From: Cyanophora paradoxa | Taxonomy: Eukaryota; Glaucocystophyceae; Cyanophorales; Cyanophoraceae | DNA: 64,000 nucleotides | NCBI GenBank assembly: GCA_004431415.1 | Contig: QPMI01000273.1 | Location: forward strand, 1-64,000 | Reading direction: 5' to 3' | In this document: piece by piece, positions 28,007 to 37,834 of the stretch | How the letters are laid out: each line of letters opens with the position of its first letter | How positions within the stretch are numbered: the first letter of the stretch is position 1 | Translations under genes and position numbers: made by a program | Notes under the pieces: model-generated | Told to the model about the DNA's origin: nothing | Databases searched by the model: none | Seen by the model: the letters and a program-made list of their open reading frames with translations, nothing else

Positions 28007-28605
28007 ATAAAATGGCGGTTCGCTTAATCACCTGTTTTTCTATATATCGTGTCTAGATCTGAAGCTTCGAACTCGATCGAGCAGCAATTTGCAAGGCCTA
28101 GGCCCTAGGGACGGACGAAATGGGTACGAAATGGGAGGATATCGATCGGGAGTTTGAGAATCGGAGGATCAGGAGACAGCGGATCCGGGGTCGCATCCGG
28201 GGGGCAGTGGCCGAGTCGGTTAGCCTAGTAGAGCACGGGAGACTCCGGGGAGAGCCTCGAAGAGGCCCGCGCCGCGGCCCGCGCGGCTTATCAACCCCAA
28301 AGCATTTTTTTCGAGCTCACATGCGGCGACCATTCACGCATTTTCCGATTCATACGACGGCGGGTACGTGCTAGCTTGCGCATGCCGATCCGATCCGCTC
28401 AAACGCTAGCTACCGGATCATGAGATCTAGCTAGAGATCTTTTGCACGTGTCTAGATCTGCAGGTGACTGCAGCTGCAGCCGGCCTGGCAGCTACAGGCT
28501 ACTTCTGAAGCCGCAATCGGGATCGGGATCGGCGAGTCGGGAGACTCGGGACTCGGGACTCGCTGCCGATCGCAGCAGATCGAGATGGGAGCTCGAGGAC
28601 ATGGG
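28007..28605. other. Intergenic DNA upstream of the subtilisin gene
   Basis: No gene found. Contains GAGTCGGGAGACTCGGGACTCGG-type repeats split around 28526-28562, several TCTAGATCT/CTAGATCT palindromes, and a tRNA A-box-like string (GTGGCCGAGTCGG at 28207) without a matching B box. Confidence 0.5.
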
Positions 28606-31600
28606 ATGCGTGCGCTCCTGGGTGTGCTCGCCGCGTACTCCGTGCTGCTGGCCATGGTCGTTGTCACACACGCATCGCCCGACAAGCTTAAGCACGGTGC
28701 GAGCCGCGCGCAACTGCCGTTACCGTACTGCAGCTGCGTTCGCTATCGCTCATGATCTTGCGCAGAGAAGCAGCACAGCGCGATCAGCGCACCGGAGCAG
28801 AGAAGCAGCTACGAACATGAGCGAACGTCAATTGCAACGGGTTCGAACTCGGCCGCGCGCGGGCCGGGGCACCCGGGACCCGGGATCTGCGCGCGCTATC
28901 TCATGCGGCCGTGGCGTCGCGCGGGCGCGGGGGACAGAGCCGGCGGCCGCACGGACCGGCGCGCACTCGTTCGAGGAGGTGATGCGCCAGCTGGAGGAGC
29001 TGCGCGGGCACGTGGAGCACCTCACGCGATCCGGCCACACACACGGGTCGACGTCGGCTCACGTTCACGATCAGAGGAGACCCGCCGGTCACGACGCCGG
29101 CCCTGCGCCGCCCCGTGCGCCCCAATTTGCAAGCTTGCGCGCGCGATGTGTCCCACCCGCCGCAATGTGTCCGGTCCGGATCCCATGACCCCCATTCTCT
29201 TCGCCTGCAGAGGACGCGTCGGCGTCGCAGCGGCAGCAGGAGCGCGAGGAGCTCGAGGCGGCGCGCGGGCGGGCGCGGCGGGAGGAGCTGGGGCGGCTGC
29301 GGGCGGCGCAGGAGGGCCACTACATCGTGGGCCTCAAGGACGGGGCGACGGAGGAGCACGTGGAGGCCGTGCGCGGGCACGCGCGGGCGGCCGCCCGCCG
29401 GCACCACGGCGCCGCCCACGAGGAGCACGTCCGCTTCCGCCACTCCTTCTCGCGCGCCCTTCGCGGCTTCTCCGCGCGGTGCGCGCGCGCGTGCCTCCAG
29501 CGCCCCCCGACCGCGAGGACTTGCAGATTGGTCTGAGCGCCCCCGGCCGGCAGGCTGTCGCCGGCGGTGAAGGCGGAGCTGGAGGCGCACGAGCGCGTCA
29601 AGTTCGTCGCCCCCGACGGCGTGCGCCGCCACTGCGCATGCGCCCCGGGCCCCCGCCACGGCCCCGGCCGACGGCGGAGGCGCGCGGGGGCAGGTGGTGG
29701 TCCCCGCGCAGTACGCAATCTCGCCGGAGACGCCGGCCCCCGACTTCACCTCCTACGTCACCCCGCGGGACGCCTGCTGGACTCAACAATACTTCATCTA
29801 CAGCGACACCTTCCGCTCCCCCCTGGCCTGCCCCGTCATGCCCTGGGCCCTCTCCATCCCCTCCGACCCCGCGGACATGTCGAGCCCCAACCTCGCCTGG
29901 CACCTCGACCGGTGATCACGACGAGCCTGCAGCGCCAGCGCCAGTCGAGAAGGAATCTCGGGCTGACGGCTGGCTTCGAATCCGGCGCAGGCTCGACCAG
30001 CCAACGGGCGGGATGACGCTGGACGGGCGCTTCGACCGCGGCACGGCCGGCGGCGAGGGCGCCGATGTCTACGTCATCGACACGGGCATGCGGGGCGACC
30101 ACCCGCAGCTCGCCGGCCGCGTGGTCTGCACGTTTCCCTTCGCGCCTCTGAAACGCGTATCCTCGCGATCATTGACGACCACGTACCCCTTCTAGGTACC
30201 CCTGTTCGACGTCGACGCGAACAGCGGCGCCGGCGGGGCGTCGGACTGCTCTGAGAACTTCCACGGCACCGCCGTTGCTTCCGTGCGCGTGTTTAAATTT
30301 TCTGCTGTTTAGAGATCTAGACATTTAGTGGCTCGAGCTGAAGTCCCTGACTGGAGCTCGCAGGTGGCCGCCGGGTGGAGCGTGGGTGCGGCCCCCAAAG
30401 CGAGCGTCTTCTCCGTCAAGGTCTTCGAGAGGGCCCCGAGCTCGAGCTCCGGCGCCTGCTTCGCGGCGACGACGGACAGCCTCGTCATCGCCGGCATCGA
30501 CGCCGCCATCGCCAGCATGCGGGAGCGCAACGCCACGCGCGCCGTCCTCCTCGTCGCCCTCTCCTCCGCCCCCGCCTCCCCGGGCACCCCTCTGAAGGTA
30601 CAGCCCCGCCCGAGCAGTTGCTCGTCCCCCTCGCGCTCGCGCGCGCTCACCGGGCCGGGGCGCCCCAGGTCAACCCCGCGTACACGGACGCCTTCGCCCG
30701 CGTTCGCGCCGCGGGCGCACTCCCCGTCACCGTGCGGCTCTGCTGCGGCCCCAGATCTGATCTGCCGTGACTGGGTCGCTGACTGGGACCGGGCCCGCAG
30801 GCGGCGGGGAACCAGTACGGGGACGCATGCGACGCGATCCCGGGCAACTCGCCCGGCGCGATCAACGTCGGAGCCAGCGACCAGGACGACTACCGTGCCG
30901 GCTTCTCCAACTGGGGCAGGTCCGCACAGCGCTTGTGGTTGATCATGAGTTCTTCTCTTCTAAGATGTGTATCGCAGTTGTGTGGACCTGTTTGCGCCGG
31001 GCCAGAACATTCGGGCGGCGGCCATGATGCCCTCCACCATCCCAAGCACCAGTGTCAACAGATATGACGGGGAGCACTACTACTGGAACACCGGGAGCGA
31101 GTACCAGACGTCTTCGTACTCGCTCGCGATCGTGCACGGGACCTCGTACGCGGCGGCCCTCGTCGCCGGCGCGGCGGCCCTCTACCGCGGCGCCAACCCC
31201 TCCGCCGACGCCGCCGTCCGTTCGAAAGCATTATTTGATTCTTATCGAATTCTTATCGTCCTGCCGCGTGACCCCGAGCGCCTCAGGCCGTGGAAGCGGC
31301 GATCTTGGGAGCTTCTCTCCCCGCGCTCGATCCGGCCGGTCTGAAAGGGGCTCCCAACCGGCTTCTCAACACGCGGGCCTTTGGGCTGAACACCACTGGT
31401 GCGCGCGCATGCACGGCAGCTTCTAGATCTGCGCCCGCGCAGTGCGGCCGGCGCGCTGACGGCGTGCCCGTGCCGTCATGCGCAGCTGCGGCCGCAGGGG
31501 AGGAGGTGGCCGTCGGGCCGGCGGCGTACAGGGCGGAGCTCTTCGCGGGGCCGACGGCGCGCTGCAACTCGACGACGCGGAGCCTCGCCGGCCTCCCCCG

Positions 31601-32299
31601 GGACCTCCACCGCTTCCGCTTCTTCATCGACACCTCGGTCTCGTATATGGTGACCTCCTGCTCCGGGGGCTGGCCCGCCTGCAAGAACGTCGACGTCAAG
31701 ACGGTCCCGCGGTGGGGCGGTGGCCTCAGCGGCGTCTACCTCACGCGCGTCCGCTTCGAAGAGCACGGGTGAGGCCGCGTCGTCAATGACACCCGGGCCC
31801 GCGGTCGCGGTCGCGCGTTGCAATTGACGGCCCGGGTCGGGTCGGGTCGGGCAGGCGCTCGCACTTCCCCATCTTCGACGTCAGCGGCGGCCAGGCGATG
31901 GTCTACGCGGGGAACCCCGCCATGCCCTCCTACCAGATCGCGGAGAAGCTCGCCTCGGACGCCGCCGGCGAGAACCGTGCGGAACGCGATTGAGAAAATA
32001 TTCGCTGTCCGATTGCGAGAATGTTGATATCAATGCGTCTTCGCAGTGCCGTTCGACCCGAATGATGGGAACGGGGCCTTCTGGATCCGACCCGGCACCT
32101 ACTATGTGCTGATCCAGGTCAGCGAACTCGAGCATAAAGCGCCCCAAGCTTCAGTGCGGCGCCCTGTCGTGAAATCCGCCGTTCACCGTGAAGCGTGCGC
32201 ACGGGGCCGCAGGCATACGGGGACGCCACGTTCCGTCTGAACGTGCACGACCACACGTGCGCGCCGTCCTGGGCGAGCGTCGAGTGCCCGGCCCGCTGA
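28606..32299 (+). CDS. Secreted subtilisin-like serine protease (S8, proteinase K-like) with I9 propeptide
   Basis: Exons by phase: 28606-28696, 28938-29087, 29211-29478, 29554-29620, 29694-29911, 29991-30120, 30196-30282, 30364-30597, 30669-30731, 30801-30919, 30978-31215, 31287-31398, 31486-31768, 31855-31976, 32047-32128 and beyond; nearly all junction phases agree. Exon 1 is a signal peptide (MRALLGVLAAYSVLLAMVVV). GHYIVGLKDGATEEHVEAV (exon 3) is the I9 inhibitor-type propeptide. The catalytic set is complete: Asp in YVIDTG (codon 30079), His in FHGTAVAS (30262), oxyanion Asn in AAGNQYG (30810) and Ser in HGTSYAAALVAG (31144). WHLDRLDQ before the core is typical of proteinase K relatives. 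From 31486 on, Cys-poor beta domains with GTYYVLIQ resemble PPC-type extensions. A TGA at 32297-32299 may end the gene, or splicing may carry on into the next entry. Confidence 0.85.
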
Positions 32300-32345
32300 C
32301 GCTGACGCCCCCGCGCCGGCCGGCTGGGCGCGTGCGCGTGCGCAG

Positions 32346-35300
32346 GTGCCCGACGCCGAACCCCCACTTTGAGGCGCTGGCCCTCAAGTCGGAGGGGGCG
32401 TGCCGGTTCGCCGAGTTCCCCCTGTGCGGGGCGGCGACGCTGGTGGCGGCCCCGGAGAACTCGGTCGGCCTCAACCAGTCGGACCTCTTCGCGCGGGCGG
32501 GGCTCCCCTCGCAGGCCCCCGGCCCCTCCCACACCACTCGCGACCTCGTCATCCGCGCCTCCTTCCCCTACGGCTCCGGAGGTCCCCCCCGCCCCGCCCC
32601 GCCAGCCCCCTTCCGCGCCCCCGCGCTCCGCCAAACTCTGGTAGCCCCTCTAACTCTCCCCCCCAGCGCTGAGCGCCGGCTGCGGGTTCTCGTACGCGCC
32701 CTCGGCCGTGTACATCTTCGTCATGGACGGCTGCCCCTCGTCCCCCCACTCGCACGTCCTCGCCAGTGCGCGCCCGCGCCCGCGGCCTCGGGCGCGCGCC
32801 CCGTGTAACGGGGAGCGGCCGCGGCCCCGCGGGCAGGCATGGCGTGCCAGTCCCCGGTGGCCGTCTCTTCCGCCAAGGAGCTGCTGCCGGGCACCTACTA
32901 CTTCGTCTACCTCTTCCGCGCCTCCGCCACCGACGCCGTCTCCTCGGCGGCCCCCTACATCGGCCCCCCCGCCACCCTCTCCTTCGGGACGCCCCAGCAG
33001 CGCGCCGCCTTCTGCGCCTACGGCACCGCCCCCGCCCGTCCGCCCCCTCTGCAGCCCCCTCCTCTCTCCCTCGCGCCGGCCGCTGACCGCGCGTGGCCGC
33101 GGCGCCCCGCAGGCCCCGCGTGCGGCGCTGGCGTGGCCGCCCCACTCCCCTACTGCGGGTCGCGCGGGGCGTCCCTGCGGGGCCAGCCGAGCGTGCTCGG
33201 AGGGGCGCGGGCGGGGAGCGCGGCCGCCTTCGAGCTGACGGAGCTCGGCTTCGCCAGGCGCCCCGGCCCCCCGCAGTCCCGCGGCCCGCTGCTCACGTGT
33301 CTCACGCGCGCGCAGGGTGGGCACGCGCGTGAGCGTCTGCGGGCCGGGCCTCGACTTCGTGCCGACCCTCTACCTCTTCTACGGCTGCCCCAGCGACCCC
33401 GCCGCCTCCCGCGTCTACTACGGTGCGCGCGGCAGCCCCCGGCGGCGGCCCCCGCGTGCACGAGATGAGCCCGGCCCCGGGCAGTGACGGGGTGCGAGAT
33501 GAGCGTCTCGGCCTTCCACACGCTCTCCATCGGCTCCCCCATCTACCTCGTCGTCGAGGGCGCGCCGCCCGCGCCCTAGGCCTCCGGGGGCTCCATCCCG
33601 GTGCCCTGGCTCTGAACGGGGGCGGGCCGGGCGGTGGGGCAGGCGTCCTCACGGGCGACCGGTCGGGCAACTTCACCATTACGGTGCCCCCTGCGTCTTC
33701 GTGCCCGTGCCCCCCAGGCCCGGACCTGAGTCCGCGGTCGCCCCGCGCAGGTGTCGGACCCGGAGTGCGGCGGGCACTTTGCGGGGCCCGGGGCGGGTGC
33801 TCAGGAGCCGGGCCCCGGCGGCCCCGGCGCGCAGCAGTGCTTCCCCAACGCACCGCCCGTCGACTACTACGACATAATCGTCCGCACCCCCCCCCTCCCC
33901 CTCCTCTCCCCCCCCCTCCCGCCCCCCTCCCTTCCCCCTGTCGTGATCGGCGGGCGCATGTGCAGTGCCCGCCGCCGATGACGCTCTCGCGCCTCTCGCC
34001 CGTGCGCCGGGGCGGCGCGGGGCCCGTCTTCTGCGGCGCCCCCGTCCCCGACCTGAAGGCCCGCCCCCCGGCCCGGCCCCAGCCCCGCGCGCGGCTCGCG
34101 ATCGCTCGCTCAACCATCCCGCGCCGCAGGGCCTGCTGTTCGCGGAGTGGGGCGGCAACGTGAGCCTCTGGCAGAGCGAGGCGCCCGGCGAGGGCCTCCT
34201 CCCCGCCGTCACCTCGTACCCCTCCAACGCCGCCTGGACCGCCGCCGGGCTCCCCGCGAGCCACTCCGGCGTGCACAAGGCGACCCTCCACCCCGCGCCT
34301 TCTAACACACCGCCGCCCGCTGAGGGCGGCCGCGGCGCAGCTGGACTTCAACGTGACGAACGGGTCGGGGCGGGGCCCGCGCGGCGCCTGCGCCCTCGAG
34401 CTCCGCGTCGTCGACGCCGACGGGCCCTTCGCCCGCGCCGTGCGCCGCCCATCCCCGAGGCCCCCGCCCCGCCTCGGCTGCCGACCCCGCGAGCAGAGGT
34501 GCCCGCCGCGGGAGCAGGAGCTGCTGGCGAGGGCGGGGCAGTGCAGCGTCCCCGCCCCCGACCTCGTCGGCGACGTCGGGGTGCGCTGCCCCGGGCCGGG
34601 GCGCGGGCCCGCGCGCCTCGGACCCCGCCGCTGATGCCGGCGCCCAGTTCGACGTCTCGTGCGTGCGGCCCGTGGACGGCGCGGCGACGGCCGTCCAGAG
34701 CGTCGCCCCCGGCACCCCGGTCCGCGCTCTCCCACCCGCCGGCGCCCCATGGCCGCCCCCGCCCTCCTCTGACGGGCGCGCTCCTCGGGGCGGCAGCTGA
34801 TGGTGGGCGAGTCGTACGAGGCGCGCATCTACTCGAGCGCCTTCCCCGCCGGCGCCTCCTGCCCGCTGCGCTTCCGCGTGCGGCGGGCGGCCACGCCGAG
34901 GATCGCCGCCGGCCCCGCGAGCCCCGGCGAGATCGCCGGCGTCGTCGGCGGCTCCCCGGACCCCGTCCCCGTCGACCTCAGGTGCCGCCCCGCCCCGCCT
35001 CGCCCCGCCCCCGCGCGCCGCCAGGGGCCCGACGCGCCGGGGGGCCCGCGCCCCGGGGGACAGCTTTGCGCTGGAGGACGGGTGCGGGGACCACGCGCGG
35101 GCGTGCCGCCTGGTCGTGCGGGCGGCGGGGACCCCGCCGTGGGCGCCGGCGGCTCCCTCGCCGACCCCGACGGCTCCCCGCGCCTCCTCTGGAACCAGGC
35201 CCGCAGCCCGGCCCGGCCCGGCCCGGCCCCCGCGGCTCGGGGCGGCAGCTGACGAGGGCGGGCAGACGTGCTCGGGGGACCTCAGGCGGGTGCTCCTGAG

Positions 35301-35492
35301 CCCCTACATCCGCCCCGAGTCCGCCCCCGCGCCCTTCGAATTCATCTTCTTCGCTCACGGGGCGCGCGCAGCGCGGCGGGGGCGCCGGGGGCCGTGGCGC
35401 GGACGTACCAGGTGGCCCTCACCTGCTCCTACGGGGCCGGCGCCGTCGCCTCCGCCGCCTGGAGCATCCCCCTCCGCCGCCCCCAGCCCTGA
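32346..35492 (+). CDS. Cys-rich extracellular repeat exons, extension of the subtilisin gene or a separate gene
   Basis: Successive exons on the + strand encode PPC-like or Ig-like beta modules with recurring cysteines: PHFEALALKSEGACRF, SAVYIFVMDGCPSS, a GMACQSPVAVSS...LPGTYYFVYLF module (32839-33030), GTRVSVCGPGLDF with LYLFYGCPSD (33317-33420), SIGSPIYLVVEG, GNFTITV, VSDPECGGHF, SYEARIYSSAF and finally TYQVALTCSYGAG ending at TGA 35490-35492. Introns of 60-110 nt separate them with GTGCG-type donors. Modules ending in G-T-Y-Y-x-x-x resemble the domain that follows the protease catalytic core, which argues for one very long secreted protease. Exact splicing is not resolved and some frames are uncertain. 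Confidence 0.5.
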
Positions 35493-35811
35493 GCGCCGGC
35501 CGGGGCACGCCGGCACGCCTTCGCGACGGGGCACGCCGGGGCTCAGCGTTCCATTGGTTTGATTTTAGTTCACGATTTTAGTTTTAGTTGATTTTTTTTG
35601 GTTTGCACTGCGAAATCGATTAGTTCACGAGTTTATGCTATGTTCAGGTCGATGACAGCATGTGCTCCTAATTGTGCATGCCCAGCCTTCATCATGATCC
35701 TGAATATTTCTGTCGAGTCGAACAGTATACGTATACGTAGTTAGTGAATCTCGAACTTGAATTCGAAGGTCGCAAATTTAAATGGAATTTCCGCGAAGTT
35801 GCTATTCCGCG
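35493..35811. other. Short AT-richer intergenic segment
   Basis: About 300 bp with T-runs (GTTGATTTTTTTTGG) and a GTATACGTATACG palindrome at about 35728. No coding signal. It separates the protease exons from the patchwork of partial gene copies. Confidence 0.5.
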
Positions 35812-36190
35812 CCGCCTCCCTCCGCCCCGCCCCGCCCCGCCACGTGCCCCTCTTCGCCCTGCAGCTGCCCCCGCCCGCCTTCGAGCTCGCCGCCCCGCCC
35901 CCGCCCTCCTCCGCCAGCCCCCGCCCCGCCCGGGCACGGGCCCCGCTTCCTGCCGCCGGCCCCCTCGGCCCCGCCGCCGGCCCTAAGGTCCCTCCTCGAG
36001 CAGCTCGCCGCGGGCCCCGCGGCGGCGCGCGGGCCCCTCGGGCGCTCCCTCTCGGCCCCGGCGTCGCCCTCGGGCCCGGGCCCGGGCCCGGGGCGGGCGT
36101 GGACCCGGCGCTGCCCGTGGGCCCGGGGCCCTCGCAGGAGGCCTTCGCCGCCGCCCTCGCCGCCCCGCCCGCCCGCCCTCGCCCTAGCGC
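35812..36190 (+). repeat. Partial copy of the PLAC8 gene 3' region
   Basis: This segment matches 21505-21870 over about 370 bp with a few indels (shared CCTCCCTCCGCCCCGCCCCG, TTCGAGCTCGCCGCC, CTCGAGCAGCTCGCCGCGGG and GTGGACCCGGCGCTGCCCGT). In this copy one frame runs through the whole segment and encodes HVPLFALQLPPPAFELAAP and later DPALPVGPGPSQEAFAAALA, which suggests the original tail frame of the PLAC8 protein. No upstream PLAC8 exons are present. Confidence 0.75.
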
Positions 36191-36229
36191 CCCGCACGTG
36201 CACCCCCTCGCCGCCCCCGGAACACCGCA

Positions 36230-36530
36230 GGCGCGTGCACGTGCACGGCAGCTTCTGCGCGCGCGCGTGCGGCCGGCGCGCTGATCATGACGGCGCGCCC
36301 GCCGGCAGCTGCAGCCGCAGGGGAGGAGGCGGCCGTGGGGCCGGCGGCGTACAGGGCGGAGCTCTTCGCGGGGCCGACGGCGCGCTGCAACTCGACGACG
36401 CGGAGCCTCGCCGGCCTCCCCCGGGACCTCCACCGCGTCCGCTTCCTCGTCGACGCCTCGAGCTCGGCCCCCTGCATGGCGACTTAGGCCTCCTGCTCCG
36501 GCGGGTGGCCCGCCTGCAAGGTGGTGCGCT
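36230..36530 (+). pseudogene. Partial copy of a subtilisin C-terminal exon
   Basis: 36240-36470 closely matches the exon at 31400-31640 including flanking intron bases: GGGGCCGGCGGCGTACAGGG, then ELFAGPTARCNSTTRSLAGL in the same frame. The copy then diverges (CMAT followed by a TAG), so it is a truncated gene fragment. It lies directly beside the PLAC8-derived copy although the two donors are about 10 kb apart. Confidence 0.75.
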
Positions 36531-36594
36531 GCAGCGCTCGTAGCGCGGTCCCCGTTCTTCTGAGCTCGCGGTCGCGCAGGGACGAGTGCTCTGC

Positions 36595-37165
36595 GCAGGT
36601 CCACGGAGTTCCGAATCAATACAAAAGTTTTCACTCCCGCGCCGAGGCCGAGCAGTGGCTGCGCGACGGTCCGCCGCCCCCCGCGCCGCGAGCGCCGCCG
36701 GCCGCCGCGCCGTTACCACTCGCGCCCGCCGTGTCGAGCCCCTACTGGTCGGGCGCGAGCCTGCCTCCCCTCCGCCTCGTCCTCCTCCGCTCCGGCCCCC
36801 GCGGTCGCCCCGCCGCTGCCGCTGAAGCGGGCGCGGGCGGAGCCGCCGCCGCCGCCGCCGCTGATCATGAAGCGGGCGCGGGCGGAGCCGCCGCCGCCGA
36901 TGCGGGTGGACTCGCAGTGTACGCCCCCCGCCACCCCGCCACCCCCCCCCCCCCCCCCCCTCCCCCCTCAAGGGCCACTCGGGCGTCCCGGGCAACGAGC
37001 TCGTCGACGCGATGGCCGCCGCCGCCGCCGCCATCGGCGCCCGCGCGGGGCCCAGCGCGACGAGGGCCCGCCGCCGCCCTCCGCCTCCTCGGGCGGCCCG
37101 CCGCCGTGCCTCTGCCCCTCGAGCCCGTCACCAAGCGGCCCGGGCCCCGCCCGGGCTGCCGCTGA
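36595..37165 (+). pseudogene. RNase H1 fragment: part of the hybrid-binding domain plus the last RNase H motif
   Basis: 36599-36680 encodes VHGVPNQYKSFHSRAEAEQW, the second half of the RNase H1 hybrid-binding (cauli VI) domain. 36977-37040 encodes KGHSGVPGNELVDAMA, the GHSG...GNE...D motif that ends the RNase H catalytic domain. The exons carrying the first three catalytic residues are missing between them; instead there are duplicated KRARAEPPPP segments and a 19-nt C-run (36942-36960) inside an apparent intron. It is a truncated relative of the gene at 37835. Confidence 0.62.
36942..36960 (+). repeat. Homopolymer of 19 C
   Basis: An uninterrupted C19 followed by TCCCCCC forms the polypyrimidine tract before the acceptor CTCAAG at about 36976. 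Such runs are prone to slippage and assembly error. Confidence 0.9.
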
Positions 37166-37200
37166 GCCGCCGCCCCCGGGCCCGCCCCCGCTCGCCGGGC

Positions 37201-37436
37201 TCCAGACCCCTTCCCCTCTTTCTCCTTCTAGATCTGCTTCTCTCCTTTGCTGTTCCTCTTCTCTCTTCGGTGCTCCAAGGCTCTCTCACACACCGCCTCT
37301 CCGTCCTTTGTGTCGTCCCTTTCTCTCTTCCGCTCCCGTGCTCCTTCAAGCTGCCCTCTATCTCCTCTAGATCTTCTCCTTCAATTTCCCCCTCTGTCCC
37401 CTCCTCTTCCCTCTCTCCTCTCCTCTCGTCTCCTTA
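37201..37436 (+). repeat. Long polypyrimidine (C/T) tract
   Basis: About 235 bp is more than 80 percent C+T on the + strand (CTTTCTCCTTC, CTCCTCTTCCCTCTCTCC). It lies between the RNase H1 fragment and a minus-strand exon. No ORF is believable. It could be an intron-like or promoter tract, or a DNA triplex former. Confidence 0.7.
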
Positions 37437-37462
37437 GGCTAGGCAGGGCTCCTGTAGCTCGT

Positions 37463-37621
37463 CTAGAAGCTCCAGCGCAGCGAGTTGGCACGCACGGTGA
37501 GCGCCTCGCGGAATAGCGCCAGAGCCTGCAGCCGCTCGCTCATCCTGTACCCGGGACTCGGCAGGTCGGCTTGCAATTGCAAGCGCCGCAGCTCGCTCAG
37601 GTTCGTGCAGAGCGCCTGCGC
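37463..37621 (-). CDS. Possible 3' terminal exon of an unidentified minus-strand gene
   Basis: On the minus strand an exon of about 50 codons follows an acceptor-like TGCGCGCAG and ends with TAG (37463-37465). It encodes an amphipathic helical stretch including SERLQALALFREALTVRANS, which looks TPR-like. I cannot follow the gene upstream because the RNase H1 start lies only about 210 bp away in the opposite direction. Low confidence. Confidence 0.3.
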   Translation of the reverse strand, partial: AQALCTNLSELRRLQLQADLPSPGYRMSERLQALALFREALTVRANSLRWSF

Positions 37622-37834
37622 GCACTAGAGATGCGGCGGGCGATGCGGACTCGCGCGTGCGCGCGAGGAATAAGGAGCGCGAGCCGAATTCCAAAACGGA
37701 GCGGATTTCGCGCTTAGTTTCGCGCCGAGGCGCTCCCCGCATCGCCCAGCAACTCTTCCTTATCGTTGGATTTCGCGCAGGCGTTCTTCTTCGTCCACCA
37801 CGCGAGATTTCGCGCCAAGGCAGGCGAAGAAGCA

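Noticed and set aside
28200-28290. tRNA-like start (GTGGCCGAGTCGG, A-box-like)
   Set aside because: No B-box (GGTTCGANNCC), no acceptor stem and no anticodon arm could be drawn; at most a fragment of a tRNA-derived repeat.
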